Shown piece after piece: positions 42,719 to 52,333 of a DNA stretch of 64,000 bases (the first letter of the stretch is position 1; each line of letters begins with the position of its first letter). The notes beneath the pieces were generated by a model. The model was given only the letters and a program-made list of their open reading frames with translations, ran no database searches and was not told the origin of the DNA. Both the position numbers and the translations under genes were made by a program. This stretch comes from Thiosocius sp963759055 (GTDB lineage: Bacteria > Pseudomonadota > Gammaproteobacteria > Chromatiales > Chromatiaceae): the NCBI GenBank assembly GCA_963759055.1, contig CAVWYD010000009.1, forward strand, positions 1 to 64,000. Reading direction: 5' to 3'.

Positions 42719-43261
42719 TTGAATCCGGAAGAACTGTCCCTGTTGGTCAAGGCGACTGCGTTTGCCGCCAGAAAACACAAGGATCAGCGCCGCAAGGACG
42801 ATGCATCGTCACCTTATATCAATCATCCGGTCTATTTGGCCGATGTGTTGGTGCACGAGGGTGGCGTGACCGATCTGCACACGATTGCTGCTGCGCTGCT
42901 GCACGATACCATCGAGGATACCGAAACCACGGCAGACGAGATCGAGGAACACTTCGGCGTGACCGTGCGCACTATCGTGGAGGAGGTCTCTGACGACAAG
43001 TCGCTGGGCAAGCGGGCGTGCAAGCAGATGCAGATCGAGCGGGCGCCCTCTTTGTCGACCCAGGCGCGGGCAGTCAAGCTCGCGGACAAGATCTGCAATC
43101 TCCGGGATGTCGTGGTCAATCCGCCGACCGGCTGGGAGCTGGAGCGTCGCCAGGCCTATTTCGACTGGGCAAAGCAGGTCATCGACGGCCTGCGCGGAGA
43201 GCATGCGGTATTGGAGGAGCTGTTCGATCAGGCTTATACACAGCGTCCCGGTAAAGAGTAG
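42719..43261 (+). CDS. small HD-domain alarmone hydrolase (SpoT-HD / Mesh1-like)
   Basis: 180 residues consisting only of the RelA/SpoT-type HD hydrolase domain: AARKHKDQRRKDDASSPYIN followed by HP, ALLHDTIEDTETT with the HD pair and the ED motif, and ARAVKLADKICNLRDVV. The synthetase, TGS and ACT domains of full-length RelA/SpoT are absent, as in small alarmone hydrolases. The predicted reaction is removal of the 3'-pyrophosphate from (p)ppGpp, although some members act on other nucleotides. The start is TTG 42719 (GGAGCGAGGGAG 5-16 bases upstream). No operon partner is seen; the composite repeat follows directly. Confidence 0.85.
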   Translation: MNPEELSLLVKATAFAARKHKDQRRKDDASSPYINHPVYLADVLVHEGGVTDLHTIAAALLHDTIEDTETTADEIEEHFGVTVRTIVEEVSDDKSLGKRACKQMQIERAPSLSTQARAVKLADKICNLRDVVVNPPTGWELERRQAYFDWAKQVIDGLRGEHAVLEELFDQAYTQRPGKE

Positions 43262-43506
43262 TTCGGGCTGCGCCGGTTTTTTGGGCGGGTGGAGACCGCC
43301 CTGCGGGGCTGGGAACGCAAAGTGCGCAAAGTTGGCGCAGAGACTGCAAAGGTTCAGCATGAAAAGAAACATCTGAGTCCTTTGCGAAACCTCCGCGTTC
43401 CCATGGACATTGAGCAGCAGTGTTGGTCGGGCTGTGCCCGAGGTTTTTCGGCGGGTGGAACCCGCCCTACGATAGGCTGTGTAGGTCGGGCTGTGCCCGA
43501 CATTGT
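43262..43506. repeat. composite intergenic repeat, second large copy (copy 6)
   Basis: Same order as at 26744: TTCGGGCTGCGCCGG, a GGCGGGTGGAGACCGCCC palindrome, then an inverted repeat with arms GGGAACGCAAAGTGCGCAAA and CTTTGCGAAACCTCCGCGTT. It ends with three further palindromes (GGTCGGGCTGTGCCCGA, GGCGGGTGGAACCCGCCC, GTAGGTCGGGCTGTGCCCGA). It fills the gap between the HD gene and the DUF2130 gene. Confidence 0.8.
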
Positions 43507-43529
43507 CTGGCCGGCTGGAGAAGATCCGT

Positions 43530-44795
43530 ATGAGCAGGAAAATCATCATAGATGCCTTCGATACCGTGGCCTGTCCTCACTGCGGCAAGGATTTCGTGTT
43601 GCAGGATGCGATCACGCGACAGCTGATCGAGCGTTATGAATCGGAATATGAATCGAAGCTCGAAGGCGAACGTCGGCAGCTGCGTGAGTCTCTGGTGGCT
43701 GATGCCGAGCGCGCAGCGGCGAAGCGGTTCGATGCCCAGATCGCCCAGCTGCAGGACCAGGTGGCACAGGGTAGCGCCGCACAGGCCAAGATGAAGGCGC
43801 AGCTCGAGGCAACGGCGCAGCGGGCTGCCGAGGAGGCGCGCCGCGAGAATGCCGAACAGGCCGAGGTACTCAGGGCCGAGCTGGCCTCCAAAGAGGAGCG
43901 GATCGCCGCCTACCGTGAGGCGGAGCTGGCCCTGCGCAAGGAAAAATCCGAGTTGGAAGAAAAACAGAAGGAGATGGCGCTGCAGATCCAGCGCGAGGTG
44001 GATGCCCAGCGCAAGCGGATCGAGGAAAGCTCTGCCGAGTCCTACCGCCTGCGCGAGGCGGAATGGCGCAAGAAGATCGATGACGCGCAAAAGGCCAACG
44101 CGGATCTCAAGCGCAAGCTCGAACAGGGCTCGCAGCAGCTTCAGGGTGAGGTGCTCGAGCTCGAGATCGAGGAACTGCTGGCGGCGGCCTTTCCACTGGA
44201 CGGAATCGATCCGGTGAAGAAGGGCGCCCGTGGAGCGGACGTGATTCAGACGGTGCGTCTGAGGTCGGGTGCCCTCTGTGGCAGGATCATCTGGGAGACC
44301 AAGCGCGCGGAAAACTGGTCGAATGCCTGGGTGCCGAAACTCAAGGACGACCAGCAGGCCGCAGGTGGCGAGCTGGCGGTACTGGTGAGTACCGCTTTTC
44401 CCGCCGGCATCGGCGAGCCCATGGCGATGTATGAAGGCGTCTGGCTGGTACGCCCCGACCTGGTCCGCGCCCTGGCGGAGGCCTTGCGCACGGTGCTTAT
44501 CGAATCACAGCGCCAGAAGGCGATCTCGGCCGGCAAGGGCGAGTCGATGGAGGCGGTCTACAACTATGTCACCAGTGCGCAGTTTGCGCAGAAGGTAAGG
44601 GCGGTGGTGGATGCCTACCAACAGATGCGCGAAGACCTGGACAGGGAAAAAAGCGCCATGCAGCGGCTGTGGAAGAAACGCGAGGGACAGCTCGAGCGCG
44701 TCACCAGCAATATGCTGGGTATCTGTGGCGAGCTTCAGGGGGTCTCGGCGGAGGCCCTGCCGCAACTCGACGATATCGGGCTGTTGCCATCCTGA
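43530..44795 (+). CDS. DUF2130 protein (coiled coil plus PD-(D/E)XK-like domain)
   Basis: 421 residues from ATG 43530, with GGAG ten bases upstream. The N-terminus has a CxxC element (VACPHCGKDFVLQ), followed by a long coiled coil (~40-215, rich in Glu/Arg/Ala). The conserved core ELEIEELLAAAFPLDGIDPV, KGARGADVIQTV and CGRIIWETKRAENW follows. The D...ExK spacing resembles the PD-(D/E)XK nuclease fold, but activity is untested. The C-terminus is again helical (DLDREKSAMQRLWKKREGQL). Function is unknown in the family. It is convergent with batD, with 17 bases between the stops. Confidence 0.85.
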   Translation: MSRKIIIDAFDTVACPHCGKDFVLQDAITRQLIERYESEYESKLEGERRQLRESLVADAERAAAKRFDAQIAQLQDQVAQGSAAQAKMKAQLEATAQRAAEEARRENAEQAEVLRAELASKEERIAAYREAELALRKEKSELEEKQKEMALQIQREVDAQRKRIEESSAESYRLREAEWRKKIDDAQKANADLKRKLEQGSQQLQGEVLELEIEELLAAAFPLDGIDPVKKGARGADVIQTVRLRSGALCGRIIWETKRAENWSNAWVPKLKDDQQAAGGELAVLVSTAFPAGIGEPMAMYEGVWLVRPDLVRALAEALRTVLIESQRQKAISAGKGESMEAVYNYVTSAQFAQKVRAVVDAYQQMREDLDREKSAMQRLWKKREGQLERVTSNMLGICGELQGVSAEALPQLDDIGLLPS

Positions 44796-44812
44796 TCAGC
44801 GCGCACAATCTG

Positions 44813-46628
44813 TCAACCGCTGGGCGGATATAGGGGCTGCAGAGGCTCTTCGTTGGTTTTTTTCGGGACAGCGCGTTCATTCCAGGCGTCCTTGACCGAA
44901 GCCCACAGGTCGGCACCGGTCCAGGTGGACGCGTCGGCGGCATAAAGCGCGCGGTCGAGCATTGTGATGTGTTCCTGGCCGCGTCCGAGCCGGGCCGCCA
45001 GTTGTCCCAGGCTGTGCGGTGGATCATTCGGCCAGCGCGCGCGCCCGAGTTCCAACAATGCCTGCGCCGCTTCTCTCGCATCGTTGACCTCGCAGGCACG
45101 TTGCAGTTGCGGCAGGATGTTCGCGATGTTCGATACGCGTCCGGGCTGTTTTTCGACCGGTTCCGATTTGACCCCTGTGGTCTCTCGGGTCCGGCGGTCA
45201 AGCCATTTTTTCGACAGCCACACGAGCGCCACAGCCAGCAGCGCGAGCACCATCCAGTGCCAGGGGAATGCCTTTATCGGTTCGAACCAGCCCTCGTCTG
45301 GCTGTTGTGGATCGGGCCTGATTTGTTCTGCGGGTACTGCCGGCCGACTGTCTCGTACCGGCGCCGCGTTCGTCCGGCCTGGCGTGCCGGTGGTGCCGGG
45401 TTCGACCTTGACGACCCATTGGGGCAGGCTGGCGGTGGCCTGTTCGTCGCTGCGCGTATTCCACCAGTGCAGTTCGACGGCAGGGACAGTCAATTCGCCG
45501 GCCTGACCCGGGATATAGGTGAAGGTCTGTCGGCTGACTGCATAGACCTTGTCACCATCGGTGTGGCTATCATTGACGGGTGTCTCCGGATACACGCGGG
45601 TTTGTTCCGGCGATGCAATCTCCAGTGCCGGTATCTGCGTGCCGGAAAGGCCGGTGGCCCGCAGCGAAATGGTGCGCGAGACGGGCTCGCCGGCGCGGAA
45701 CTGTGGTGGATCGGTCGCCCAGCTATCGTGCAGTTCGAGGTTTTCGGCGGGCAACCAGCTTGTTCCGGCGGCCGCCGGGCGCGGCAGTACGTCGATCGTG
45801 ATTGCCTTGCTGCTGATGCGGACGGACCTTCCCCCGCTGCCGAAAGGACTGTTGCGGAAAAACTGCTGCCTCAGGCTGTTCAGGGGTGACGATCTGCCGG
45901 GCCCCTGCTGGGCGGTGCTCAACTGTCCGCTGAAGGTCGCCGGAGGAATGCGCAGTTCGCCGCTCTTTTCCGGCGAGATCGTATAGCGGCGTTCGACCAC
46001 CTGGTAGCGCCGCTTGTTGCGGGTAACGGTATAGCGCCGTTCGTCGCCGAGTTGCCGGATCAAGTGCATCCTGAACCTGCGGTGGCCGCAAGTCGCCGTT
46101 GGAGAGCGGTTCGGCATGATACAAACGCAGGGTATAAGGGATCTGCTGTTGGACGTAGGCATGATCGCCGGTGTCTGCCTCCGCTTCCAGGAAGAGGTGT
46201 TCGGACTGCTGTGCCGCGAGTTGCTCGGGGATCTCGGTCACCTCCAGTTCGAGTGCCGCGGTCTGTTCGGTGCCCACCTGGATCGGCGGTATCCGCAGCT
46301 TGCCCTGCTGCAGTGGCCCCAGTTGCACGGTCCAGGTCGTGCTGTTGGAACTGCGGCCATTGACAAAACTGAACTGGGTACTGGTGCCGGTCCCCAACAC
46401 CCTGAAATCCTTGTTGAGGGGCGACAGGTCGGGCTCGCCGGACGAGCTTCCGCTCCTTTCGATGACCAGGGTAACCGGATCACCCACGTAGACCTTGTCG
46501 CGGTCCAGGCGGGCGCGCACATCGGCCGCTGCCGGCATCGACAGTATCAAAGCCAGAAGACCGGTCAGCAGACCACTGATACAAAGGTGGTTGGCGGATC
46601 TCGTTTGCATCGTCTTCATAATCATCAA
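44813..46628 (-). CDS. batD: BatD-like protein, one frameshift
   Basis: Last gene of the moxR-bat operon. A signal peptide (ISGLLTGLLALILSMPAAA) precedes DVRARLDRDKVYVGDPVTLV, the typical start of BatD, then extracytoplasmic beta domains (GSSSGEPDLSPLNKDFRVLG, LRIPPIQVG), a membrane helix (WHWMVLALLAVALVWLSKKW) and a cytoplasmic helical tail (ARLGRGQEHITMLDRALYAA). The frame breaks near 46063: the upstream part ends at PPQVQDAL and the downstream part resumes with IRQLGDERRYTVTRNKRRYQ. Joined length is about 605 residues, as expected. BatD is proposed to work with the VWA proteins BatA and BatB in the inner membrane; its biochemical role is not settled. Confidence 0.87.
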
Positions 46629-46640
46629 ACCCGGTCCGTA

Positions 46641-48807
46641 TTACCAGCCCTGCTGACTGCCGCCGTCGGGACTCCCGGCCCGCTGCCGGTACTGGTACAG
46701 GAACTTGCGACGCAGCAGTCCACCCGGGTCATCCGGTATGCGCCGCAGCCATCGCTGTGCGGCCATCTGTTCTTCACTGTTCAACGCCTCGGCCTCAGCC
46801 GACGGCTCCGGGGTCTGCCGTCTCTGGTCCGTCGACGGCGATTGTTGCGCGACCTCGTTTTCGGTGCCCTGTTGCCCGGGTTCAGGTTCCTGCTCGGGCG
46901 GACCCGATTCCTGTTCAGCCTGCTCGTCGTCGCGGCCTTTGTCGAGTTCCCTGTTGGCGTCGGCAAACTGGTTTTCGGACTCGCTCTGCTTTTGTTCGGC
47001 ATCTTCCTTTGCCCCCGTCTGCGTTTCCGAGTCCTCGCTGTCATCTGACTGTGGGCGGCTTTCCGGGTTCCCGCTGCTGCCTGCATCGGCCTGTGCGTCC
47101 TGCTCCTGTGGAGCGGATTTTTCCTCTTCGCCTGTCTGCGCCTGTGACGCCTGTTGCTCATCCGACTGCGAGGGGTTTTCCTGATCCCCGCTGCCACCTG
47201 AATCGGCCTGTGCATCCTGATTCTTCTGGCCCGCGTTTTCCTCCTCGCCTGTTTGCCCCTGTGATGCCTGTTGCTCATCCGGCTGTGAGGAGGCTTCCTG
47301 ATCCCCGCTGTCGTCGGAATCGGCCTGCTTGCTCTGCTCCTCCTGCTCGGGATCGTCTTTAGCGGAAGATGCCTGCTGCTGCTCCTGCTCCGATGACTGA
47401 TCTTGATCGTCCTGTTGATCCGACGGCTCCTGGCTTTTTTGCTGCTGATTCAGCAGGGCCTCGACAGCCGCCTTGTTGGCCAGCGCATCCTCCATGTCCG
47501 GTCGAAGCTCGAGCGCCTGGTCGTAGGCCGAGATGGCCTCTTTGTATTTACTCAGCCTGGCCAGCGCATTGCCGCGGTTGTAGCTGGCATCGGCACCTGG
47601 CGCACGTTTGAATTCCTCAACCGCCTTTTCGTAATCGCCCTGTCTGTAGAGCGCGCTGCCCCGATAGGCCGGATCCTCGGCGAGTCGGGCGGCCTGTTCG
47701 TACTCGCCTTTGTGCAGCGCCTGTGCGGCCTGCTGGTCCTTGCGTTGCCACAGCTCGTCCCAGCTGAACGCCATGGCCGGTTGCGTCGGTGCCAGCGTAC
47801 CGGCACATAACATGACGCTGAGTACCCAGCCACGTCGAAAAGCAAGTGCCGCAAGAGGCAGTATCAGGACGGCAAGCAGCGGGCCTTGCCCCTTCCATTT
47901 TTGCGCCTGCAGGTCGTCCGAATTGACGCTGTCGCCATCGGCGATCCTCGGTCCGGAGAATGATGTCAAGGTCGCTCTGGTCACCGTGAAGCGCGCTGTA
48001 ATGTCCGCCACCGGCCTTTGCGACGGCTGCCAGCGCCGCGTTGTCGAGCGCGGCGAGCAGGGGCTTTCCGCTGTTGTCGCGCAGCGTGCCACCGCGCCCA
48101 TCGGGTATCGGCGCCCCGGCCGGCGTGCCGACACCGAGTACGGAAACGTCGTATCCGGCTGCGCGCAGGCGCCCGGCTGCGCCGGCCGCCTGATCGCCCT
48201 CGACGCCGTCGGCAATGAGGATGACCTGACCGCGCTTGACCTCGGCCTGTTGCAGCAGCTCCTGTGCCTTGAGCAGACCGAGGTCGGCGCGGCTGCCCTG
48301 GGACGGCATGATGGCTGGATCCAGGGCCCTCAACTGGGCCCTGATGGTGTCTGCATCCCGGGTCAGCGGCGAGACCGTAAAGGCGTCGCCGGCGAATACG
48401 ACGAGACCTGTCTGGCCTTCCGCGTCGTACGCGAGTATGTCTTCGACCTTGAAGCGGGCGCGCACCAGGCGAGAGGGCTTCAGGTCTGGCGCGAGCATGG
48501 AACGCGAAAGGTCGAGCACGATGACGCGTGACGTGCCCGTCTGCCGGAGCGGCTGGGGTTGTTGCTCCCAGGCCGGATCGGCGAGTGCCAGCACGGCCAA
48601 CAGCCAGCCGAGGGACAACAGCCAGAGGGGTATTTTCGACCTTTGGGTTTTCTGTCGGTCCAGCAGCAGGGGTAACAGCTGTGCGTCGACGAGTTTGCGC
48701 CACGGGCTGTTCACCTGGTGGTGCCGGGTGATCAGCCACAGTGTGACGGCGAGCGGCAACAGGGCCAGCAGCCACAGCGGTTGGATAAAGTGAAAATGCT
48801 CCAGCAT
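46641..48807 (-). CDS. batB: BatB-BatC type VWA-TPR fusion protein, one frameshift
   Basis: ATG 48807 starts an N-terminal membrane region (IQPLWLLALLPLAVTLWLIT), then a VWA domain with MIDAS residues (VIVLDLSRSMLAPDLKPSRL; TGLVVFAGDAF). The frame breaks near 47955. The second frame gives a membrane helix (GPLLAVLILPLAALAFRRGW), TPR-like repeats (YRGSALYRQGDYEKAVEEF; SYNRGNALARLSKYKEAISA) and a ~200-residue Gln/Glu/Asp/Ser-rich tail with an internal 36-residue repeat. This arrangement corresponds to BatB and BatC as one polypeptide. If the frameshift were real, the two parts would be separate, but no good start is seen for the second. The start is one base after the batA stop. Confidence 0.85.
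47000..47330 (-). repeat. 108-bp (36-residue) repeats in the batBC tail
   Basis: Units of the pattern D(S/A)G(G/S)SG(D/N)xE...QxDEQQASQ(A/G)QTGEEE...QDAQA repeat with a 108-base period (CCTGATCCCCGCTG near 47191 and again near 47299 on the + strand). The oldest unit, near 47050, is diverged. Confidence 0.7.
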
Positions 48808-48808
48808 C

Positions 48809-49807
48809 TTAGGGCCTGACCCAGACCCGGCGCCAGTTGCCCAGGGCGGGGAGGCTCGCCAGCAGGCTGAGCAGCAGGGCGAGGCCCAGCGGCCAGGCGT
48901 ACAGTTCTTCGACCGGGCGGTAGCTCTGCTCATCTTCCGACACCGGTTCTATCTCATCCAGCAGGGCGTAGATCTGTTGCAGGCTCTGGGTGTCGCGTGC
49001 CCGGAAATAGCGCCCGCCGGTCTTCTTTGCGATGGCCTGCAGCGAGGCTTCGTCAAGTTCTTTGCCGGCGCCGAGCAACATGCGGAATGGGCCCGGCATC
49101 ATATCGTCGGCGCCGACACCGATGGTGTAGATGCGCACGCCTTCGCTGGCGGCCAGGTCTGCCGCCTTCAAGGGGTCGACGCTGCCGGCGGTATTCGTGC
49201 CGTCGGTGAGCAGGATCAGCACGCGGTTCTTTTCCGGCTGACCGCGCAGGCGTTTTACCGCCAGGCCTATCGCATCGCCTATCGCTGTTGATTTGCCGGC
49301 CAGTCCGATCGCCGCCTCGTTTAACAGTATGTGCAGGGTTCGACGGTCGAATGTCAGCGGTGTCTGCAGATAGGCCTGGTCCCCGAACAGGATCAGGCCG
49401 AGCCGGTCACCTTCGCGTTGCTCGACGAATTCACCGGCGACCATTTTCACCGCGGTCAGACGCATGACCGGCCGCCCGTTGATCAACATGTCCTCGGTCT
49501 GCATCGAGCCCGAGATGTCGACTGCCAGCATCAGGCTGCGTCCGGTCACCGGCAGGTGGATGGTTTCTCCGATCCATTGCGGGCGGCTTGCGGCGACCAC
49601 CAGCAGAAGCCAGGTCAGCGTGGCGAGCGTCAGGCGCAGGCGCGATCGGCGTGGAACCGGGCTGCCCGCGCCCCGCTGCAGGACGCCGAAAAACGGGAAG
49701 CGCAGTGCGGCCTCGGGTGTCGTCCCGGCGCGGGGCAGCAGACGCGCCGTCAGCAGGGGCAGAAAGAAAGCGGCAAACATCCACGGCCAGGCGAACTCGA
49801 AACCCAC
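48809..49807 (-). CDS. batA: BatA-like VWA membrane protein
   Basis: 332 residues, intact, GTG start at 49807 and TAA at 48809-48811. An N-terminal hydrophobic segment (FAWPWMFAAFFLPLLTARLL) and second helix (LTWLLLVVAA) precede a VWA domain with a complete MIDAS motif (LAVDISGSMQTEDM; ILLTDGTNTAGS). A C-terminal helix follows (AWPLGLALLLSLLASL). It is the canonical BatA of MoxR-Bat operons, thought to work with the MoxR ATPase in assembling or activating protein complexes at the inner membrane. It is separated by one base from the next gene and by one from the preceding gene. Confidence 0.92.
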   Translation of the reverse strand: MGFEFAWPWMFAAFFLPLLTARLLPRAGTTPEAALRFPFFGVLQRGAGSPVPRRSRLRLTLATLTWLLLVVAASRPQWIGETIHLPVTGRSLMLAVDISGSMQTEDMLINGRPVMRLTAVKMVAGEFVEQREGDRLGLILFGDQAYLQTPLTFDRRTLHILLNEAAIGLAGKSTAIGDAIGLAVKRLRGQPEKNRVLILLTDGTNTAGSVDPLKAADLAASEGVRIYTIGVGADDMMPGPFRMLLGAGKELDEASLQAIAKKTGGRYFRARDTQSLQQIYALLDEIEPVSEDEQSYRPVEELYAWPLGLALLLSLLASLPALGNWRRVWVRP

Positions 49808-49808
49808 G

Positions 49809-50294
49809 TCAATTCCCCGTATTCCGCTGGATCCACTGGCGGATCACGGTCGTCAGGGCGCGGCTGTCGACCTCATCGGGCAGTTCGCGCATGTAGGGAC
49901 CCTGCGCGAGCACCTTGCCCGGCCCCTGCGAAAACTGACCGTTGCCGCCGGAGCTGTCGAGAAACTGCAGCCATTTGATGCCCGTCAACGAGGCGATCTC
50001 CTGGCGCGGGAAACGCATCAGGGCCAGCCGTCTCATCAGGCGTGACAATTGTGCAAGAAACTCCGGTGTGGCCGCCCCGTTGGTTGATTGTTCCATCCGC
50101 TCGAGCAAGGCCAGTATGTGTCTGCGCTGGCGGCGGATCCTGAGCTGCCGCCAGAGCAGTACACCGGCCCAGGTCGCCAGGCCCAACGCGATTGCGGCCA
50201 GGACCCACCAGCCGGGTGCCGGTGGCCAGAAATCGGGCGGCCCGGGAAGATGGATGTCGCGCAGCTGCAGGGTCGTTTGTGCAGGCGTGTTCAT
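49809..50294 (-). CDS. DUF4381 membrane protein
   Basis: 161 residues. A short N-terminus with LRDIHLPGPPDFWPPAPGWW, the DUF4381 hallmark, leads into one membrane helix (VLAAIALGLATWAGVLLW) and a cytoplasmic helical region (ALMRFPRQEIASLTGIKWLQ). Members occur between DUF58 and batA in gammaproteobacterial MoxR operons; the function is unknown. The start overlaps the DUF58 stop by four bases (ATGA), indicating coupled translation. Confidence 0.9.
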   Translation of the reverse strand: MNTPAQTTLQLRDIHLPGPPDFWPPAPGWWVLAAIALGLATWAGVLLWRQLRIRRQRRHILALLERMEQSTNGAATPEFLAQLSRLMRRLALMRFPRQEIASLTGIKWLQFLDSSGGNGQFSQGPGKVLAQGPYMRELPDEVDSRALTTVIRQWIQRNTGN

Positions 50295-51295
50295 GCTGCC
50301 GCCCCGCGCGCCGCAGACGGTCTCCTGCGGCTGCCGAATTTGGCCTGCAGCGTCGCAACCACGTCATCGTCAGTAGACAGCTGCAACAGGCGGATGCCCC
50401 TCTGGATCATCAGTTGTTGCAGCCGCAGCTGCTGTCCCTGGAAAAATTCCCGATAATGCCGCTGACCTGCGCCGGAACCGGTATCCAGTATGCCGACCTG
50501 ATCGCCGTCGCTGACGCCATAGCGACCTGGCGGCGGTGCGGTCAGTTCGATCGGATCGGTGATCTGCAAGGCGACGATATCGTTGTGCTGGCGCAGGCGC
50601 AGAAGGTCGTCGGCACTGCCTTCATCCAGCGTACGAAAATCACTGAGACAAATCACGAGACTGCCCGGACGTACGATGCGCCGCAGCCGGATCAGTGCCT
50701 CGCTCAGACCGTCGGCCCGGGGGCTTGCCGCCAGGCCCCTGATCGGATCGCTCTGTTCGACGACGGTATGAATCAGCTGCAATACGCCGCGGTGCCTGCT
50801 GCGCGGTTTCAATTCGTGGTGGCCACCGTTGAACAGTAGCGCGCCGATGCGATCGCCCTGGGCCGCGGCGGCCCAGGCCAGCAGAGTCGCCGCGCGTGCC
50901 GCAATGACCGACTTCAAGGCTCCACGGGTGGCAAAGAAAAGGCTGGGGCCGAGGTCGATAAGAAATATCACCGGCCGCTCGCGTTCCTCCTGGAACAGCT
51001 TCGTGTGCGGACGCCCGGCGCGCGCGGTGACCCGCCAGTCCATATTGCGGATGTCGTCACCCGGCTGGTAGGTGCGCGATTCCTGGTAGTCCATGCCGCG
51101 GCCGCGAAAACGTGATGGATGGTTGCCGGCGAGATGGGCACGGGCCGGCTGCTGACGTGACAGGTCAAGCTTTCCCGCGTGACGCTGCAGGTCGAGAAGC
51201 TGTTTTAAAGTGACCTGGGTCGAGGGGTTGAGAAGTGCCTCGGCGGGCTGGTTCTGCGCCACTTTTTCTGTACGTGAGCGCCAGCGATCGAACAT
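50291..51295 (-). CDS. DUF58 domain protein
   Basis: 334 residues, intact. It carries the DUF58 signature GMDYQESRTYQPGDDIRNMD followed by WRVTARAGRPHTKLFQEERE. The VWA-like core has a degenerate MIDAS (LIDLGPSLFF) and VICLSDFRTLDEG. DUF58 proteins are regularly paired with MoxR ATPases. ATG 51295 shares its first base with the last base of the MoxR stop codon. The expected role is as a soluble partner of MoxR in this operon. Confidence 0.92.
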   Translation of the reverse strand: MFDRWRSRTEKVAQNQPAEALLNPSTQVTLKQLLDLQRHAGKLDLSRQQPARAHLAGNHPSRFRGRGMDYQESRTYQPGDDIRNMDWRVTARAGRPHTKLFQEERERPVIFLIDLGPSLFFATRGALKSVIAARAATLLAWAAAAQGDRIGALLFNGGHHELKPRSRHRGVLQLIHTVVEQSDPIRGLAASPRADGLSEALIRLRRIVRPGSLVICLSDFRTLDEGSADDLLRLRQHNDIVALQITDPIELTAPPPGRYGVSDGDQVGILDTGSGAGQRHYREFFQGQQLRLQQLMIQRGIRLLQLSTDDDVVATLQAKFGSRRRPSAARGAAA

Positions 51296-52333
51296 CAGGC
51301 GACCGGTATCAGTTCAAGTAACTGGCGGATGAAATCGTCCGGGCTGAGTCCTCCTGCCTCGGCTTCGAAAGAGAGCAGGACCCGGTGCCTCAGCACATCA
51401 TAGGCGATGGCTTGTACGTCCTCGGGCGAGACATAGTCGCGGCCCTGCAGCCAGGCGTGCGCACGGGCACAGCGGTCGAGTGCGATGGTTGCGCGCGGAC
51501 TCGCACCGTAGTTGACCAGGCGCGCGAGGTCGTTTTGGTAAGGTGCCGGATCACGCGTGGCCAGCACCAGCTGGACCAGGTACTCCTCGACCGGTTCGGC
51601 CATGTGCAGCGCCAAGCACTTCCTTTTGTGCGGCAAACACCTGTTCTCGAGTGATCGTCGTGACGGGTTGATTGTGTTCCTGGTAAGAGGCCACGGCCTG
51701 GCGACGTGCCAGATGGAGGATGCTGCGTTCGGCGCTTGCCGAGGGGTAGCCTATTCGCACGTGCATCAGGAAACGGTCGAGCTGGGCCTCGGGCAGGGGA
51801 TAAGTACCTTCCTGCTCGATGGGATTCTGCGTTGCCATGACCAGAAACGGACGCGGTAGTGGATAGGTCGTCCGGCCGACCGTGATCTGGCGCTCGCCCA
51901 TGGCTTCGAGCAAGGCCGATTGCACCTTGGCCGGGGCGCGGTTGATCTCATCGGCGAGGATGAGATTGTGGAACAGCGGACCCTGCTGAAAATGAAAATC
52001 ACCCGTCTCCGGGCGATAGATGTCGGTGCCGGTGAGGTCGCCGGGCAGCAGGTCGGGCGTGAACTGCAGACGGTGAAAATCGCCATCGATCACCGCTGAC
52101 AATTCCTTGATGGCCGTTGTTTTCGCGAGTCCGGGTGCGCCCTCGACCAGGAGGTGTCCATCGGCCAGAAGGGAGATCAACAATCGATCGATCAGGCCGA
52201 GCTGGCCGATGATCTTCTCACTCAGGTTTCGTCGCACACCTGCGAACGCCGACTGGGCCGCGCTGGCGTTGTGGTCATTTGTCTGGCTTGCTGTCTGTGT
52301 GCTCAATCTGTGCGTATCCCTTGCATCGCGCAT
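51295..52333 (-). CDS. moxR: MoxR-family AAA+ ATPase, one frameshift
   Basis: First gene of the operon. Walker A-like region (LLVEGAPGLAKTTAIKELS), FTPDLLPGDLTGTDIYRP, Walker B (NLILADEINRAPAKVQSALL), sensor 1 (LVMATQNPIEQEGTYPLPEA), then QLDRFLMHVRIGYP. The frame breaks near 51605: the first frame reaches EQVFAAQKEVL, and the second resumes with ALHMAEPVEEYLVQLV, contains the sensor-2 region (YGASPRATIALDRCARAHAW) and ends at the stop at 51295. The joined length of about 345 residues is normal. The ATPase likely remodels a complex involving the VWA proteins of the operon. Confidence 0.9.
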
